Positions 34,767 through 45,544 are shown, numbered from the stretch's first letter. The stretch is 64,000 nt of DNA from Microbispora bryophytorum (GCF_006874465.1 NZ_VIRL01000013.1:124001-188000); one strand, 5' to 3'. The notes: generated from the letters alone by a model not told the origin. A program made the numbers and translations.

Positions 34767-35554
34767 ACACGACGACCCTGGGACTGCGGCGGGGCTGGAC
34801 CGAGCAGCTCAACCTCTGGAGCGACCGCAAGGAGCTGCTGAACGCCCTCGCCGGGACCGTCGGCACCTACGTGATACTCGTCCTGTTCATCGGGAGCGCC
34901 AACGTGCCCGGCACGTCCGTGTCCATGGCGGCGTTCATGACGCCGGGGTTCCTGGCGTTCGCGGTGTTCGCGACCGGGCTCACGGCGCTGCCCATGTTGA
35001 TCGCCGCGGACCGCGAGGAGGGCACGCTCATGCGAGCCCGCACGCTGCCCGGGGGCATCCGCGTCTACCTGACCGGGCGGGCCGTCACGACGCTGCTGAC
35101 GATCGTGCTCAACGCCGCGCTCGTCCTGCTGGTCGCCGTACCGCTCGCCGGAGTGGGCGCGCCGGCGACGCCCGCGCGGTGGTTCACGCTCGTCTGGGTC
35201 CTGGTGCTGGGCGCACTGGCCGTCGTGCCCATCGGCGCGATGATCGGCAGCCTGGTGTCCGGCCCCAAGGCGGCCGCGGCGATGCTGGCCCTGCCGGCGA
35301 TGCTCCTGATGCTCATCTCCGGGGTGATGTTCCCGCTGGAGTCGATGCCCGGGGTGGTGCGCGGCATCGCCCAGGTCTTCCCGCTCTACTGGCAGGGCCT
35401 CGGGCTGCGCGCGGTCTTCCTGCCCGACTCCGTCCTCGCCGCCGAGCTCGGGCACAGCTGGCCGCTCGGCCGGGCGGCGGCCGTTCTGGGCGCGTGGGCG
35501 GTCGGCGGTATGGTGCTAGCCCCCTGGTTGCTGCGCCGGGTCCGCGGAAGGTGA
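34763..35554 (+). CDS. ABC-2 type transporter permease
   Basis: A 263-residue membrane protein with six hydrophobic segments and the ABC-2 features FMTPGFLAFAVFATGLTALPMLIAADREEGTL and ISGVMFPLESMPGVVRGIAQVFPLYW. It forms the channel for the adjoining ATPase. Its ATG overlaps the ATPase stop, and GGGAGGG lies upstream. It is the second gene of a four-gene operon. Confidence 0.92.
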   Translation: MNTTTLGLRRGWTEQLNLWSDRKELLNALAGTVGTYVILVLFIGSANVPGTSVSMAAFMTPGFLAFAVFATGLTALPMLIAADREEGTLMRARTLPGGIRVYLTGRAVTTLLTIVLNAALVLLVAVPLAGVGAPATPARWFTLVWVLVLGALAVVPIGAMIGSLVSGPKAAAAMLALPAMLLMLISGVMFPLESMPGVVRGIAQVFPLYWQGLGLRAVFLPDSVLAAELGHSWPLGRAAAVLGAWAVGGMVLAPWLLRRVRGR

Positions 35555-35605
35555 GCGGACCCGCGGGGCTGGTGACGGCCGGCGAAGAGCCGACGGAGGT
35601 GAGAC

Positions 35606-35839
35606 GTGGCCGAGGAGCCGGTGTTCAACCGCATCGCGGTGCTGAGGGCCGACCGCGGCGTCTCGCGCCGGGATCTGGCCGCCGCGCTCGGGGTGCACTA
35701 CCAGACGGTGGGCTACCTGGAGCGCGGCGAGTACAGCCCCAGCCTCCACCTGGCCCTGCGGATCGCCGAGTTCTTCGAGGTGCCGGTGGAGGTCGTCTTC
35801 TCCCTCAAGCCTTTCCCCAAGCTGGGGAGCACACTGTGA
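35606..35839 (+). CDS. Small XRE-family regulator
   Basis: A 77-residue protein made of one Cro/cI-type helix-turn-helix (FNRIAVLRADRGVSRRDLAAALGVHYQTVGYLERGEYSPSLHLALRIAEFF). The form matches the short YozG-like transcription factors that sit in ABC-2 operons. The GTG at 35606 has GGAGGTGAGAC before it. It overlaps the next gene by GTGA. It probably controls the operon in which it lies. Confidence 0.9.
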   Translation: MAEEPVFNRIAVLRADRGVSRRDLAAALGVHYQTVGYLERGEYSPSLHLALRIAEFFEVPVEVVFSLKPFPKLGSTL

Positions 35840-36420
35840 GCTGGCGCGAAAGATGGCACGCGCACACCGCCCGCAGCATGGAGCACGCGATGTTCGTGCC
35901 GCTGTACCGCACCCGCGCCCGGCGCCGCCTGCTGGTCGCCACGGGCGCGACCGGCCTGCTGGTGATGTGGGCCGACGCGGTCGTGTCCTGGTACATCGCG
36001 CCGAGCGACACGGCCGTGACGGTCAACTTCGTGCTGCTGACCGTCGCGCTCGTGTGCTATCTGCCCTCCGTGACGACGCTGAACGCCGCCACGCGCGGAC
36101 TGGCGTCGCTGCCGGAACGCCGCCTGGACGAGCGGCAGGTCGCGGAACGGCTGCGCGCCTACACGGTGGCCAACACGCTGATGCGGCTGATCCTCACGCT
36201 CGTCGTGGCCTTGGTCCTCGCCTCGATGTGGGGAGACGGCCCCGCGGCCCGGGTGCCGGGGGCCGCCATCGCCCTCGGCCTCATCGCGGTGTGGCTGACG
36301 CATCTCGTGCTGCCGTTGCTGGTCGCCGGGTGGCGGCTGCCCGACCCGCCTCCCGATGACGACGACCGGGACGACCACGACGACCACCACCAGGCCGGCG
36401 ATCAGGCCGGCGTCGCCTGA
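35836..36420 (+). CDS. Integral membrane protein of unknown function
   Basis: A 194-residue protein with four hydrophobic segments (LLVATGATGLLVMW, VNFVLLTVALVCYL, LMRLILTLVVALVLAS, IALGLIAVWLTHLVLPLLVAG) and an Asp/His-rich tail (DDDDRDDHDDHH). The GTG at 35836 overlaps the stop of the XRE gene, showing translational coupling. No family is recognised. As last gene of the ABC operon it may assist the exporter or sense its state; that is only inference. The Asp/His tail could bind metal. The 3' end overlaps the converging GyrI-like gene by 19 bases. Confidence 0.82.
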   Translation: MSWRERWHAHTARSMEHAMFVPLYRTRARRRLLVATGATGLLVMWADAVVSWYIAPSDTAVTVNFVLLTVALVCYLPSVTTLNAATRGLASLPERRLDERQVAERLRAYTVANTLMRLILTLVVALVLASMWGDGPAARVPGAAIALGLIAVWLTHLVLPLLVAGWRLPDPPPDDDDRDDHDDHHQAGDQAGVA

Positions 36421-36911
36421 ACCTGCGCCGGAGGTCCGGAGGGCTCGCCGAACGACGGCAGCATGGCGACGAAGAGGTCGACGCCTCCGGGGTGGTGGAC
36501 CTCCATGTCGGTGGTGAAGGCACGGGCCGGGGCGGCGCCCGACTCGGTGTGCTTCCACACCTGCTGCCAGGTGTCGGCAAGCACCCCGGGCATCGGCCCC
36601 CGCGCCTCGAACAGCAGCGCCGGCACGCCGGGCACCCGTACGGCGACCATGCCCTCGGGCAGTCGCGCCGCCGTGCGGACGGCCACGCCGACGATCTGCG
36701 TGTAGGCGCCGTTGTGGTCGCTCTCGTAGTCGGTCAGCACGGCGTACAGGTTCTCGTCGACCCGGCCGGGCACGTGCGCGAAGGCCCCGGGCGCTCCGGC
36801 GCGGCCCCACAGGACCGGCAACCGGGCGCGGGCCGGATCCGCCTCCGCCGCGTTGGTCGTCCGCACGGCATAGCCGACGACGAGCGTCTCCGGACGGTCA
36901 ACGATGATCAC
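36402..36911 (-). CDS. GyrI-like / AraC effector-binding domain protein
   Basis: A 169-residue stand-alone effector-binding domain. The pattern LVVGYAVRTTNA, then DENLYAVLTDYESDHNGAYTQIVGV, then FEARGPMPGVLADTWQQVWKH and DMEVHH..GVDLFVAM follows the GyrI/Rob C-terminal fold that binds small hydrophobic ligands. Family members sequester toxins or drugs, or hydrolyse them. It starts at 36911 with AAGGAGA just upstream. It overlaps the converging membrane-protein gene tail by 19 bases. Function inferred from fold only. Confidence 0.8.
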   Translation of the reverse strand: MIIVDRPETLVVGYAVRTTNAAEADPARARLPVLWGRAGAPGAFAHVPGRVDENLYAVLTDYESDHNGAYTQIVGVAVRTAARLPEGMVAVRVPGVPALLFEARGPMPGVLADTWQQVWKHTESGAAPARAFTTDMEVHHPGGVDLFVAMLPSFGEPSGPPAQVQATPA

Positions 36912-36988
36912 ATGCTCTCCTTTCAGGCGAGGTCAATGTATCCCGTGTCCGGGTCTGCTCCGGCGTTGGCCGGGAATGCCGGATATGA

Positions 36989-38455
<1,467 letters not shown>

Positions 38456-38486
38456 CTCCCGCGATTCCGCAGAGGAATATCGGGCT

Positions 38487-38532
38487 CTCCGGGGGTAGTG
38501 CGTTCGTGTACCGACCGCACTACCCCGCGGAG
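38487..38532 (+). promoter_or_regulatory. Long hairpin enclosing the ribosome binding site of the stress protein
   Basis: An 11-bp perfect arm pair GGGGTAGTGCG (38492-38502) / CGCACTACCCC (38516-38526) extends through a one-base bulge to CTCCG/CGGAG (38487-38491/38528-38532). The second outer arm is the Shine-Dalgarno GCGGAGG of the gene starting at 38539. It would hold the ribosome site closed until melted or opened, or alternatively terminate guaB1. Confidence 0.55.
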
Positions 38533-38538
38533 GCGATC

Positions 38539-39381
38539 ATGCAGTACTCCCCGGCCGGAGGGCCGGTCAGTCCGGCGGCCGACAGACGGCTGCTGGTCAG
38601 CTACGACAACTACACGGCGGCGCAGCGCGCCGTCGACATCCTCTCGGACGCAGGGTTCCCGGTGGAGAACACCGCGATCGTCGGCAGCGACCTGCGTCTG
38701 GAGGAGACCGTCACCGGGCGGCTCACCAACGGCAGGGCCGCGCTGTCCGGCCTGATCACCGGCGCGGTGTTCGGGCTCATCGTCGGCCTGTTCCTCGGGC
38801 TGTTCACCTCGGCCACGACGTCGTTCTTCGGGCTGGTGCTGTGGTCGATCCTCTGGGGCGCCATCGCCGGCGCGGCCTTCGGCTTCACCAGCCACGCCTT
38901 CACCGGCGGGACGCGCGACTTCTCCTCCAGGAGCTCGATCGTCGCCGGGCGCTACGACGTGCTGGTGGCCCCTCCCATGCTCGACCAGGCCCAGGCGCTG
39001 CTGCAGGGCGGCGTGCAGCCGGCCGACACCGTCGTGGTTCAGCGTCCGCCGTCGGCCGGGCCGGTCACGACGCCGTCCGCCGCGGCGGTTGACACCGCTC
39101 CGCAGGCCGCCGGCTACCCGCTGACCGAGGACCGGGCCGAAGCGCGTGCGGAAACCCCTGCGGAGACCCGTGCGGAAACGTGGGCGGAGACCCCGGCGGA
39201 ACCGTGGGCGGAGACCCCGGCGGAGCAGGCGCGTGCCGAGAGGACCCATGCCGACGAGGCCCGGGTGGAAGAGGCCCCTGCCGAGAGGACCCGTGCCGAC
39301 GAGGCCCGGGTGGAGGAGGCACGGGCGGAGGAGGCCCGTGCCGACGACAGGGCGGGCCTGTCGAGAGGCCGTCGCCCGTAA
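38539..39381 (+). CDS. General-stress-protein-17M/YflT domain protein with repetitive tail
   Basis: A 280-residue protein. The N-terminal YflT-type domain runs from RRLLVSYDNYTAAQRAVDILSDAGFPVENTAIVG through a glycine-rich double hydrophobic hairpin (GLITGAVFGLIVGLFLGLF; GLVLWSILWGAIAGAAFGF) to VAGRYDVLVAPP. The C-terminal ~90 residues are charged repeats (AETPAETRAETWAETPAE; ERTHADEARVEEAP). Relatives respond to heat and general stress in Bacillus; the molecular role is unknown. I chose the ATG at 38539 with GCGGAGG five bases away; an in-frame GTG at 38506 lies in the hairpin loop. Confidence 0.82.
   Translation: MQYSPAGGPVSPAADRRLLVSYDNYTAAQRAVDILSDAGFPVENTAIVGSDLRLEETVTGRLTNGRAALSGLITGAVFGLIVGLFLGLFTSATTSFFGLVLWSILWGAIAGAAFGFTSHAFTGGTRDFSSRSSIVAGRYDVLVAPPMLDQAQALLQGGVQPADTVVVQRPPSAGPVTTPSAAAVDTAPQAAGYPLTEDRAEARAETPAETRAETWAETPAEPWAETPAEQARAERTHADEARVEEAPAERTRADEARVEEARAEEARADDRAGLSRGRRP
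39150..39345. repeat. Tandem repeats in the tail of the YflT-like gene
   Basis: Two near-identical ~40-base units, CCGAGAGGACCCRTGCCGAC followed by GAGGCCCGGGTGGARGAGGC, start near 39238 and 39286. They are preceded by shorter GCGGAGACCCCGGCGGA units (about 39183-39225). The repeats keep the reading frame and encode the Glu/Ala-rich tail. Confidence 0.8.
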
Positions 39382-39405
39382 CCCCCTGTCGGCTCTGGAG
39401 TCGCG

Positions 39406-39436
39406 ACGCCTTCCCCGCCCCGCGCGGGGAAGGCGT
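39406..39436 (+). terminator. Hairpin terminator
   Basis: Perfect 11-bp stem ACGCCTTCCCC (39406-39416) / GGGGAAGGCGT (39426-39436), 9-nt loop, followed by TTCTCG. It begins 25 bases after the YflT-like stop. Confidence 0.7.
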
Positions 39437-39527
39437 TCTCGTGTCGGCCGTCCCCGGTAGAGTCGTCAGCCTGCCGCAACTCCGGGCGCGGGAAGCGCTT
39501 GGGGCACACAAAGAACAGGAGACCCAC

Positions 39528-39902
39528 GTGGCACTGGAGAAGCCGGAGATCGACTATCCCGAGGGCGCGCCGCCCGCGGACCTGGAGATCGTCGACCTCG
39601 TCGAGGGTGACGGGCCGGAGGCCAGGCCCGGGCAGAACGTGACCGTCCACTATGTCGGGGTCGCGTTCTCCACGGGTGAGGAGTTCGACGCCTCCTGGAA
39701 CCGCGGCCAGCCGTTCCAGTTCCCGCTCGGCGGCGGCCAGGTCATCGCCGGATGGGACCGGGGCGTGGCCGGCATGAAGGTCGGCGGACGGCGTCGTCTG
39801 ACGATCCCCGCGCACCTCGGGTACGGCAACCGCGGTGCGGGCGCCCTCATCAAGCCCGGCGAGACGCTCATCTTCGTCGTCGACCTGCTCGGCGTCGGCT
39901 GA
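39528..39902 (+). CDS. FKBP-type peptidyl-prolyl cis-trans isomerase
   Basis: A 124-residue single-domain FKBP, which speeds cis-trans isomerisation at proline bonds. Core pattern: VTVHYVGVAFSTGEEFDASWNRGQPFQFPLGGGQVIAGWDRGVAGMKVGGRRRLTIPAHLGYG, with the active-site Asp and the VIAGWD tryptophan. There is no signal peptide, so it acts in the cytoplasm. The start is a GTG at 39528 with AGGAG upstream. It resembles the small FKBP found near proteasome genes in actinobacteria, but no proteasome genes are here. Confidence 0.93.
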   Translation: MALEKPEIDYPEGAPPADLEIVDLVEGDGPEARPGQNVTVHYVGVAFSTGEEFDASWNRGQPFQFPLGGGQVIAGWDRGVAGMKVGGRRRLTIPAHLGYGNRGAGALIKPGETLIFVVDLLGVG

Positions 39903-40093
39903 CCGGGACACCGGTGCCGCCACGGCGGCGTTTCGATTTCTGGGGTAGGAAGGCCGGAGCGGTTCGAGGATGATGGTCGCGTGGACGACGCCCCCCCGAA
40001 CCACCGCCGCATAAACCCCCTCGATCGGGGTCCTTCCCTTCACGGCCGCCCGCAGGACGACCGACTGCGAACGCCGGCTTCCGGGAGGCCGGC

Positions 40094-41623
40094 GTGACCG
40101 CGGACAACGAGGTCACCGGCGGCGCGCCGGCGGCGCACCACGGCGCCGGAGGGGCGTCCCCCGGCGGAGACGTCCGTACGGGCGCTCCGCTCACCAGGCA
40201 GCCCCGGGCCGTGGTCGCGATCGCCGGCGCGACCGTGGCCGTGCTGCTCGCGGTGAGCCCGTGGTACGGCTACCACCGCGACGAGCTGTATTTCCGCATG
40301 CTGGGCGAGCGGCCGCGGCTCGGATACTTCGACACGCCGCCGCTGACGCCGATGATCGCCCGGGTGTCCACGGCGATCTTCGGTGACACGGTCGTCGCGT
40401 TGCGGATCGTGCCCGCCCTGTGCGCCGGGGCTCTGGTCGTGCTCGTCGCGCTGGCCGCCCGCGAACTGAGCGGCGGCCGGGCGGCCCAGATCCTCGCCGC
40501 GGCCGGGACGGCCACCTCGGTGCTGCCCCTGCTGGCCGGTCATTCGCTGCTGACCCTCACTCCCGACCTCGTGTTGTGGAGCGCCATCACGCTGTGCCTG
40601 CTCCGGGTGCTGCTCAGGGGCGACGGGCGTTACTGGCTCTGGACGGGAGCGCTGTGCGGGATCGCGGCGTACAACCGCGATCTGATCGTGGTGCTGCTGG
40701 GCTGCGTCGGGCTGGGCGTCCTCGTGGCCGGCCCGCGCGAGGTGCTGCGTGACCGGCGGCTGTGGGCCGGCGCCCTCCTGGCGCTGGTGATCGCCTCACC
40801 CAACCTGCTCTATCAGGTGACGCACGACTGGCCACAGTTCCAGATGGCCGACGCGCTGAGGATCGACGAGGGTGCGGACAACCGCGTGTCCTTCCTCCCC
40901 CTTCAGATCGTGCTGCTCGGGCCCGTGCAGGCGGTGATCTGCGTGGCCGGCTGGCTGCGGCTGTGGCGGAACCGGCGCGTCCGCTCCCTCGCCATCGCCT
41001 ACCCAGTGGCCTGTGCGCTGATCCTCTACACCGGAGGCCGCCCCGACTACGCCGGCGGGTTCCTGCTCTACCTGTTCGCGGCCGGCTGCGTCAGCGCGGC
41101 CGGATGGCGGTGGAGACGAGCGTTGATCGCGGCGCTGGCGGTCAACGCCGTGGTGGCGGTGGTCGTGGCGCTGCCGGTCATCCCGGCGGCGTCGCTCGGG
41201 GGAACGCCGGTCGCCGCCATGAACGAGGTGGCCAGTGAGTCGGTGGGCATGCGCGATGTGGCGGCGCAGACGGCCCGGGTCGTGAACGGCCTGCCCGCCG
41301 CCGAGCGCGCCGGTGCGGTGCTACTCGCGGCGAACTACGGCGAGGCCGGCGCGCTGCACCGCTGGGCGGGCGAGTTCGGGCTGCCCGCGGTCTACAGCGG
41401 CCACAACGAGCTGTGGTGGTGGGGACCGCCGCCGGAGGGGACGCGGGTGGTCGTGTCCGTCGGCTATCCGCCCGCCGGACTCGCCACCGTCTTCGCCCGC
41501 TGCGCCCCGGCGGGCACGCTGAGCGGGATGCCGGGCGAGGAGCAGGGCGTGCCGATCACGGTCTGCCACGACCCCGTCCAGCCCTGGCGCGAGCTGTGGC
41601 CGCGCATGCGCCACTACAGCTGA
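40094..41623 (+). CDS. Membrane glycosyltransferase, GT39/ArnT type
   Basis: A 509-residue polytopic membrane protein with about ten to twelve hydrophobic segments. The first outer loop has [30 protein letters not shown], the acidic-residue motif and proline block typical of PMT_2/GT-C enzymes that use polyprenyl-linked sugars. GSA late region [24 protein letters not shown] is the usual C-terminal soluble part. Likely transfers a sugar to a cell-envelope acceptor; donor and acceptor unknown. The GTG at 40094 follows GGGAGG. Confidence 0.87.
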   Translation: MTADNEVTGGAPAAHHGAGGASPGGDVRTGAPLTRQPRAVVAIAGATVAVLLAVSPWYGYHRDELYFRMLGERPRLGYFDTPPLTPMIARVSTAIFGDTVVALRIVPALCAGALVVLVALAARELSGGRAAQILAAAGTATSVLPLLAGHSLLTLTPDLVLWSAITLCLLRVLLRGDGRYWLWTGALCGIAAYNRDLIVVLLGCVGLGVLVAGPREVLRDRRLWAGALLALVIASPNLLYQVTHDWPQFQMADALRIDEGADNRVSFLPLQIVLLGPVQAVICVAGWLRLWRNRRVRSLAIAYPVACALILYTGGRPDYAGGFLLYLFAAGCVSAAGWRWRRALIAALAVNAVVAVVVALPVIPAASLGGTPVAAMNEVASESVGMRDVAAQTARVVNGLPAAERAGAVLLAANYGEAGALHRWAGEFGLPAVYSGHNELWWWGPPPEGTRVVVSVGYPPAGLATVFARCAPAGTLSGMPGEEQGVPITVCHDPVQPWRELWPRMRHYS

Positions 41624-41724
41624 GTCGTGTCACGCTCGCGGCGGGCAGCATCTGTCCGGCACTCCCTGGCCGCGTCTCACCCCCGGCCTGGGCACCTACC
41701 CCTGTGGTAAGGCAGGATTACGGT

Positions 41725-43251
41725 GTGTTGCTGATCGACCTTGCCAGGACCTCCGCGGCCGTCGCCGCGGACTCGGCGCGGCTCGCCAAGATCAGGCACC
41801 TCGCCGAGCTGCTCGGCAGGGTGGGACCGGACGAGGCCGGGATCGCCATCGCCTACCTGTCGGGCGAGCTGCCGCAGCGCCAGATCGGGGTGGGCTGGCG
41901 GGGCCTGTCCGACCTCCCCGAGCCACGTCAGATCGCCACGGCGACCCTGACGCAGGTCGACGCGCTGCTCGAACGCATTAAGTCGCAGTCCGGCGCCGGA
42001 TCGCAGACCGCGCGCCGTGAGGTGCTCGGCGAGCTGTTCGGCGCCCTCACCCGCCAGGAGCAGTCGTTCCTGCACCGCCTGCTGACGGGCGAGCTGCGCC
42101 AGGGGGCGCTCAACGGGGTGATGATCGAGGCGGTCGCCATGGCCGCGAACGTGCCCGCGGCCGAGGTGCGCCGCGCCCTGACCCTGCGCGGTTCGCTGCC
42201 CGCCGTCGGCGCGGCCGCGCTGCGCGGCGGCGTCGCGGAGCTGAAGGCGTTCCGCTTGGAGGTCGGGCGGGCGGTGGCGCCGATGCTCGCGCAGAGCGCG
42301 CCCAGCGTGACCGCCGCCCTGGAGAAGGCCGGCGCCCCCGCCGCCGTGGAGTGGAAGCTCGACGGCGTGCGGGTCCAGGCGCACCGGTCGGGGGACGGTG
42401 TCGCCGTCTTCACCCGCACGCTCGACGACATCACCGCGCAGGTCCCCGAGCTGGTCGAGGCCGTGCTCGGCCTGCCCGGGACCGATCTCGTGCTCGACGG
42501 CGAGGTCATCGCGCTGCGCCCGGACGGCCGCCCCGAGCCGTTCCAGGTCACCTCGGGCCGGGTGGCCAGCAGGACCGACGTCGCGTCGCTGCGCGCGACC
42601 GTGCCGCTGACCGTGTTCTTCTTCGACGCCCTGCGCGTGGGCGGCGCCGACCTGCTCGACCTGCCGGACGAGGAGCGGCACGCCGCTCTGGAGGCCGCGG
42701 TCCCGGCCGAGCTGATCACCCCTCGGCTGGTCACGGCGGACGCCGAGGAGGCCGAGGCGTTCTTCGGCGACGCCGTACGCCGGGGCCATGAGGGCGTGGT
42801 GGTGAAGTCGCTGCGCACGCCGTACGCCGCCGGGCGGCGGGGGGCGGGCTGGATCAAGGTGAAGCCGCGGCACACGCTCGACCTGGTCGTGCTGGCGGCC
42901 GAGTGGGGCAGCGGACGGCGCCGGGGCTGGCTGTCCAACCTGCACCTCGGCGCCTACGACCCGGAGACCGGCGGTTTCGTGATGCTCGGCAAGACGTTCA
43001 AGGGCCTCACCGACGAACTGCTGACCTGGCAGACCGAGCAGTTCCTGCGGCTGGCGGAGGGGCCGGCGGACGACTACGTCGTCACGCTCAAGCCCGCGAT
43101 GGTCGTGGAGATCGCCTTCGACGGCGTGCAGCGGTCGACCCGTTATCCCGGCGGCATGGCGCTGCGGTTCGCCCGGGTCCTGCGCTACCGGCCCGACAAG
43201 CGGCCGGAGGAGGCCGACACCGTGGCCGCGGTCCGCGCGCTCATGCCCTGA
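41725..43251 (+). CDS. ligB: ATP-dependent DNA ligase (LigB type)
   Basis: A 508-residue ATP-dependent ligase of the LigB group, which seals nicks in double-stranded DNA. The adenylated lysine is Lys211 in [10 protein letters not shown]. Motif III is [10 protein letters not shown], motif IV EGVVVKS, motif [10 protein letters not shown]. An N-terminal DNA-binding domain ([29 protein letters not shown]) precedes the core and an OB fold follows. The length matches mycobacterial LigB. The GTG at 41725 precedes TTGCTG. It is an accessory ligase; the main NAD-dependent LigA is not in this window. Confidence 0.93.
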   Translation: MLLIDLARTSAAVAADSARLAKIRHLAELLGRVGPDEAGIAIAYLSGELPQRQIGVGWRGLSDLPEPRQIATATLTQVDALLERIKSQSGAGSQTARREVLGELFGALTRQEQSFLHRLLTGELRQGALNGVMIEAVAMAANVPAAEVRRALTLRGSLPAVGAAALRGGVAELKAFRLEVGRAVAPMLAQSAPSVTAALEKAGAPAAVEWKLDGVRVQAHRSGDGVAVFTRTLDDITAQVPELVEAVLGLPGTDLVLDGEVIALRPDGRPEPFQVTSGRVASRTDVASLRATVPLTVFFFDALRVGGADLLDLPDEERHAALEAAVPAELITPRLVTADAEEAEAFFGDAVRRGHEGVVVKSLRTPYAAGRRGAGWIKVKPRHTLDLVVLAAEWGSGRRRGWLSNLHLGAYDPETGGFVMLGKTFKGLTDELLTWQTEQFLRLAEGPADDYVVTLKPAMVVEIAFDGVQRSTRYPGGMALRFARVLRYRPDKRPEEADTVAAVRALMP

Positions 43252-43270
43252 CCCGGGAGCCGCTTACGGG

Positions 43271-43855
43271 TTACTTGACCAGGCGGATGGTCAACGGGTA
43301 GCGGAATTCGGTGCAGGCGAGCGCCGACACCCCGCCGACGACGCACAGGACCAGTCCGACGACCCAGATGACCGGCAGCAGGACGAAGCCGACGACGGTG
43401 AACGGCAGCAGCACCGTCGCTCCCAGCACGGTGAGGTGGAAGTTCAGCGCCTCCACCGCATGCTTCCGGATGTAGGGGGACGTCCGGCCCGCCGTCACCA
43501 TCATCAGCAGCGGGCCGATGACGAACAACCCCAGCAACGCGAACAGGTGCGAGGACGCCGCCCCGACCCGGTCTCCCCCGGCCGGGACGGCGGCGGGCCG
43601 GTACGCGGGCGGCCGGGGAACGTACGCCGGGCGGGTGCCGTACAGGTCGTTCATGATGGGCACGAGATCGGCGTGCGTGCGCGCGGTCATCGCCAGGTGC
43701 AGGCGCTCGTCCATCTCGTGCTTGTCGAGCCGGCCCTCGGCGTAGGCCGCCTTGACGTGCTCGACCACCTGCTCGCGGTCCTGGTTGGTAACGCGCAACT
43801 GAGGGTGTGGCATCGGGGCATGGCCCGGCCACGATGGTGTCGCTGCCGCGGGCAT
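43271..43855 (-). CDS. DUF1707 and DUF4870 domain membrane protein
   Basis: A 194-residue protein. A DUF1707 (SHOCT-like) helix pair comes first (LRVTNQDREQVVEHVKAAYAEGRLDKHEMDERLHLAMTARTHADLVPIMNDL), then a Pro/Ala linker, then a DUF4870 unit with three hydrophobic segments ending in FRYPLTIRLVK. Function unknown; DUF1707 proteins are common small actinobacterial membrane-associated proteins. I chose the ATG at 43855 (GGAAGGCG upstream); an ATG at 43813 is possible. It converges on ligB with a 19-base gap. Confidence 0.85.
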   Translation of the reverse strand: MPAAATPSWPGHAPMPHPQLRVTNQDREQVVEHVKAAYAEGRLDKHEMDERLHLAMTARTHADLVPIMNDLYGTRPAYVPRPPAYRPAAVPAGGDRVGAASSHLFALLGLFVIGPLLMMVTAGRTSPYIRKHAVEALNFHLTVLGATVLLPFTVVGFVLLPVIWVVGLVLCVVGGVSALACTEFRYPLTIRLVK

Positions 43856-44016
43856 CACAGCATCGCCTTCCGTCGATCGACTTGCTCGGCTCTCTTCGAG
43901 TCTGCCTCTCCATCTTGTGCCGTGTACGCGCCCGCCCGCATCAGGGACATCCCCGACATCGCCCCGAGACCGCTTCCTTAACGCCATCGTGATCCGCGGC
44001 GATGTATACAAGCACT

Positions 44017-44367
44017 ATGAGATGGCGAGATCGCTACGGGCTCCGGCGGCGCCGGGGTGCCCGCGTGGCCAGATTCGACCGCGAGGCGACCGACACCGAC
44101 ATCGAGGCCCTCATCGAGTTCGCCAAGACCCGCCGTGGAGTCGAGTTCTACGTCGAGCCGGAGACCTTCGCGACCGACACCACCGCGGTGGCCGTGGCTC
44201 ACGACGGGGAGTGGACCCGTCGCCGTGTCGGAGCTCCCGCCGTGATCGCCAAGGTCGCCAGAGATCTCGCCCTCCCGGTGTACGACGTGCAGCTCACCGG
44301 TTATCCCGGCCGGATGCGGGCCTACAACGAACGCCGGCGTCAGGCTCAGGACGGCGACCTGATCTGA
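44017..44367 (+). CDS. Small conserved-type protein of unknown function
   Basis: A 116-residue protein, RWRDRYGLRRRRG at the basic N-terminus. A compact domain follows with TDIEALIEFAKTRRGVEFYVEPETFATDTTAVAVAHDGEWTRR and DLALPVYDVQLTGYPGRMRAYN. I do not know a name for the family. A -10-like TATACA (44005-44010) lies six bases before the ATG at 44017, suggesting a leaderless message; an in-frame ATG at 44002 is the alternative. The 3' end overlaps the converging DUF4192 gene by 22 bases. Confidence 0.75.
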   Translation: MRWRDRYGLRRRRGARVARFDREATDTDIEALIEFAKTRRGVEFYVEPETFATDTTAVAVAHDGEWTRRRVGAPAVIAKVARDLALPVYDVQLTGYPGRMRAYNERRRQAQDGDLI

Positions 44368-45446
44368 CGGCCGCCGGGGGCCGATGCGGAGGCCGGACCG
44401 GGCACGTCCCGGGTCAGCAGTGCGCGCAGCGGCGCGAGCCAGATCGCCCGGGCGGGCCCCATCTCGTCGTCGAGTTCCGCAGGTGTCGGCATGCGGTCGC
44501 GGAGCATGGCGGGGGACATCATGTGCGCCAGTGCCTGCCGCAGAAGGATCGCCATCGAATAGCCGGGGTCGGCGGCGAGCGCCCGTTCCAGCGCCATTCC
44601 GGCCAGCGCGCACTCCCCCCGATGCCAGGCGGCGGCCGCCAGCAGTGAGGCCGCGGGCGCGACATGGCCCGGCTCCAGCCGGCGGGTGAGGTCGCGCCAC
44701 AGCGCGACGTGCGCGTCACGGTCGTCGATCAGCGCCCATGCCTCGTCGCGCACCCTCACCACGGCGAGGTCGAGCCCGAGCCGGGCGGCGCCCTCGTCGT
44801 CCAGCCGGCCTCCCGAGTCGTACAGGCCGACGGCCCTGCGCACCCGCGCCAGCCCCTCGGCCACGAAGCGCGCGGCCAGTTCGTCCGCGCCCGGTCCCCC
44901 GGGCTCGGGCATCGCCCGCAGATCGGCCATGACGCGGGAGGTCGCCTGCCGCATCGCCGCCCCGCCGCACCGCTCGACGGAGCGGCGCAGACTGCCCCGG
45001 TCGGGCAGGGCCACCAGCCCGTGCATCACGGCCTCGGCGGCGACATGGCTGCGCTCGGTGTCGTAGGGCGTGCCCTCCGCGGGACAGCAGGTCGCGCTGT
45101 CGCAGGAGTAGGACCAGTAGCGCCCCCCTTCGGCCCGAAGGCTCTCCGCCACCCGGATGCCTCCGGCGCGCAGCAGCCGGGTCATCGTGTCGGCGGCGGG
45201 GGTCACCAGGGCGCCGGGGCCGTACCCGACGACGAAGACTTCGGTCACCGCCTCGCGGCGCAGCAGCGCGACCAGCAGGTCGAGGTCCTCGGAGGCGACC
45301 GGGAGGTCCCAGCGCGTCGCCAGCCGCACCTGCGGGCCGGCGACGCCCGCCACGACGAGGCTGTCGGCGGGGTGGAACCCGACGAGGTAGGGCACGGCGG
45401 CGAGGATGTCCGCCGGTGAGGAGAGCACGAGCTTCGGGATCGTCAT
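44346..45446 (-). CDS. DUF4192 domain protein
   Basis: A 366-residue DUF4192 protein, an actinobacterial family without known function. The N-terminus LVLSSPADILAAVPYLVGFHPADSLVVAGV is the family signature, followed by VFVVGYGP and the mid-protein WSYSCDSATCCPAEGTPYD, with three cysteines that could bind metal. The second half (WRDLTRRLEPGHVAPAASLLAAAAWHRGECALAGMALERALAADPGYSMA) resembles a helical TPR-like repeat. The start ATG at 45446 is followed upstream by the divergent ABC-F leader region. Confidence 0.82.
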   Translation of the reverse strand: MTIPKLVLSSPADILAAVPYLVGFHPADSLVVAGVAGPQVRLATRWDLPVASEDLDLLVALLRREAVTEVFVVGYGPGALVTPAADTMTRLLRAGGIRVAESLRAEGGRYWSYSCDSATCCPAEGTPYDTERSHVAAEAVMHGLVALPDRGSLRRSVERCGGAAMRQATSRVMADLRAMPEPGGPGADELAARFVAEGLARVRRAVGLYDSGGRLDDEGAARLGLDLAVVRVRDEAWALIDDRDAHVALWRDLTRRLEPGHVAPAASLLAAAAWHRGECALAGMALERALAADPGYSMAILLRQALAHMMSPAMLRDRMPTPAELDDEMGPARAIWLAPLRALLTRDVPGPASASAPGGRQIRSPS

Positions 45447-45544
45447 GGCCGCAAGCCTCGCCGGGGCGGCCGAGCCGCACGACGGCCGAAGCGCGTTCTG
45501 GGGACAGCCGTCCTCCTGTGGACAACCCGGCGGCCGGAAACCCG

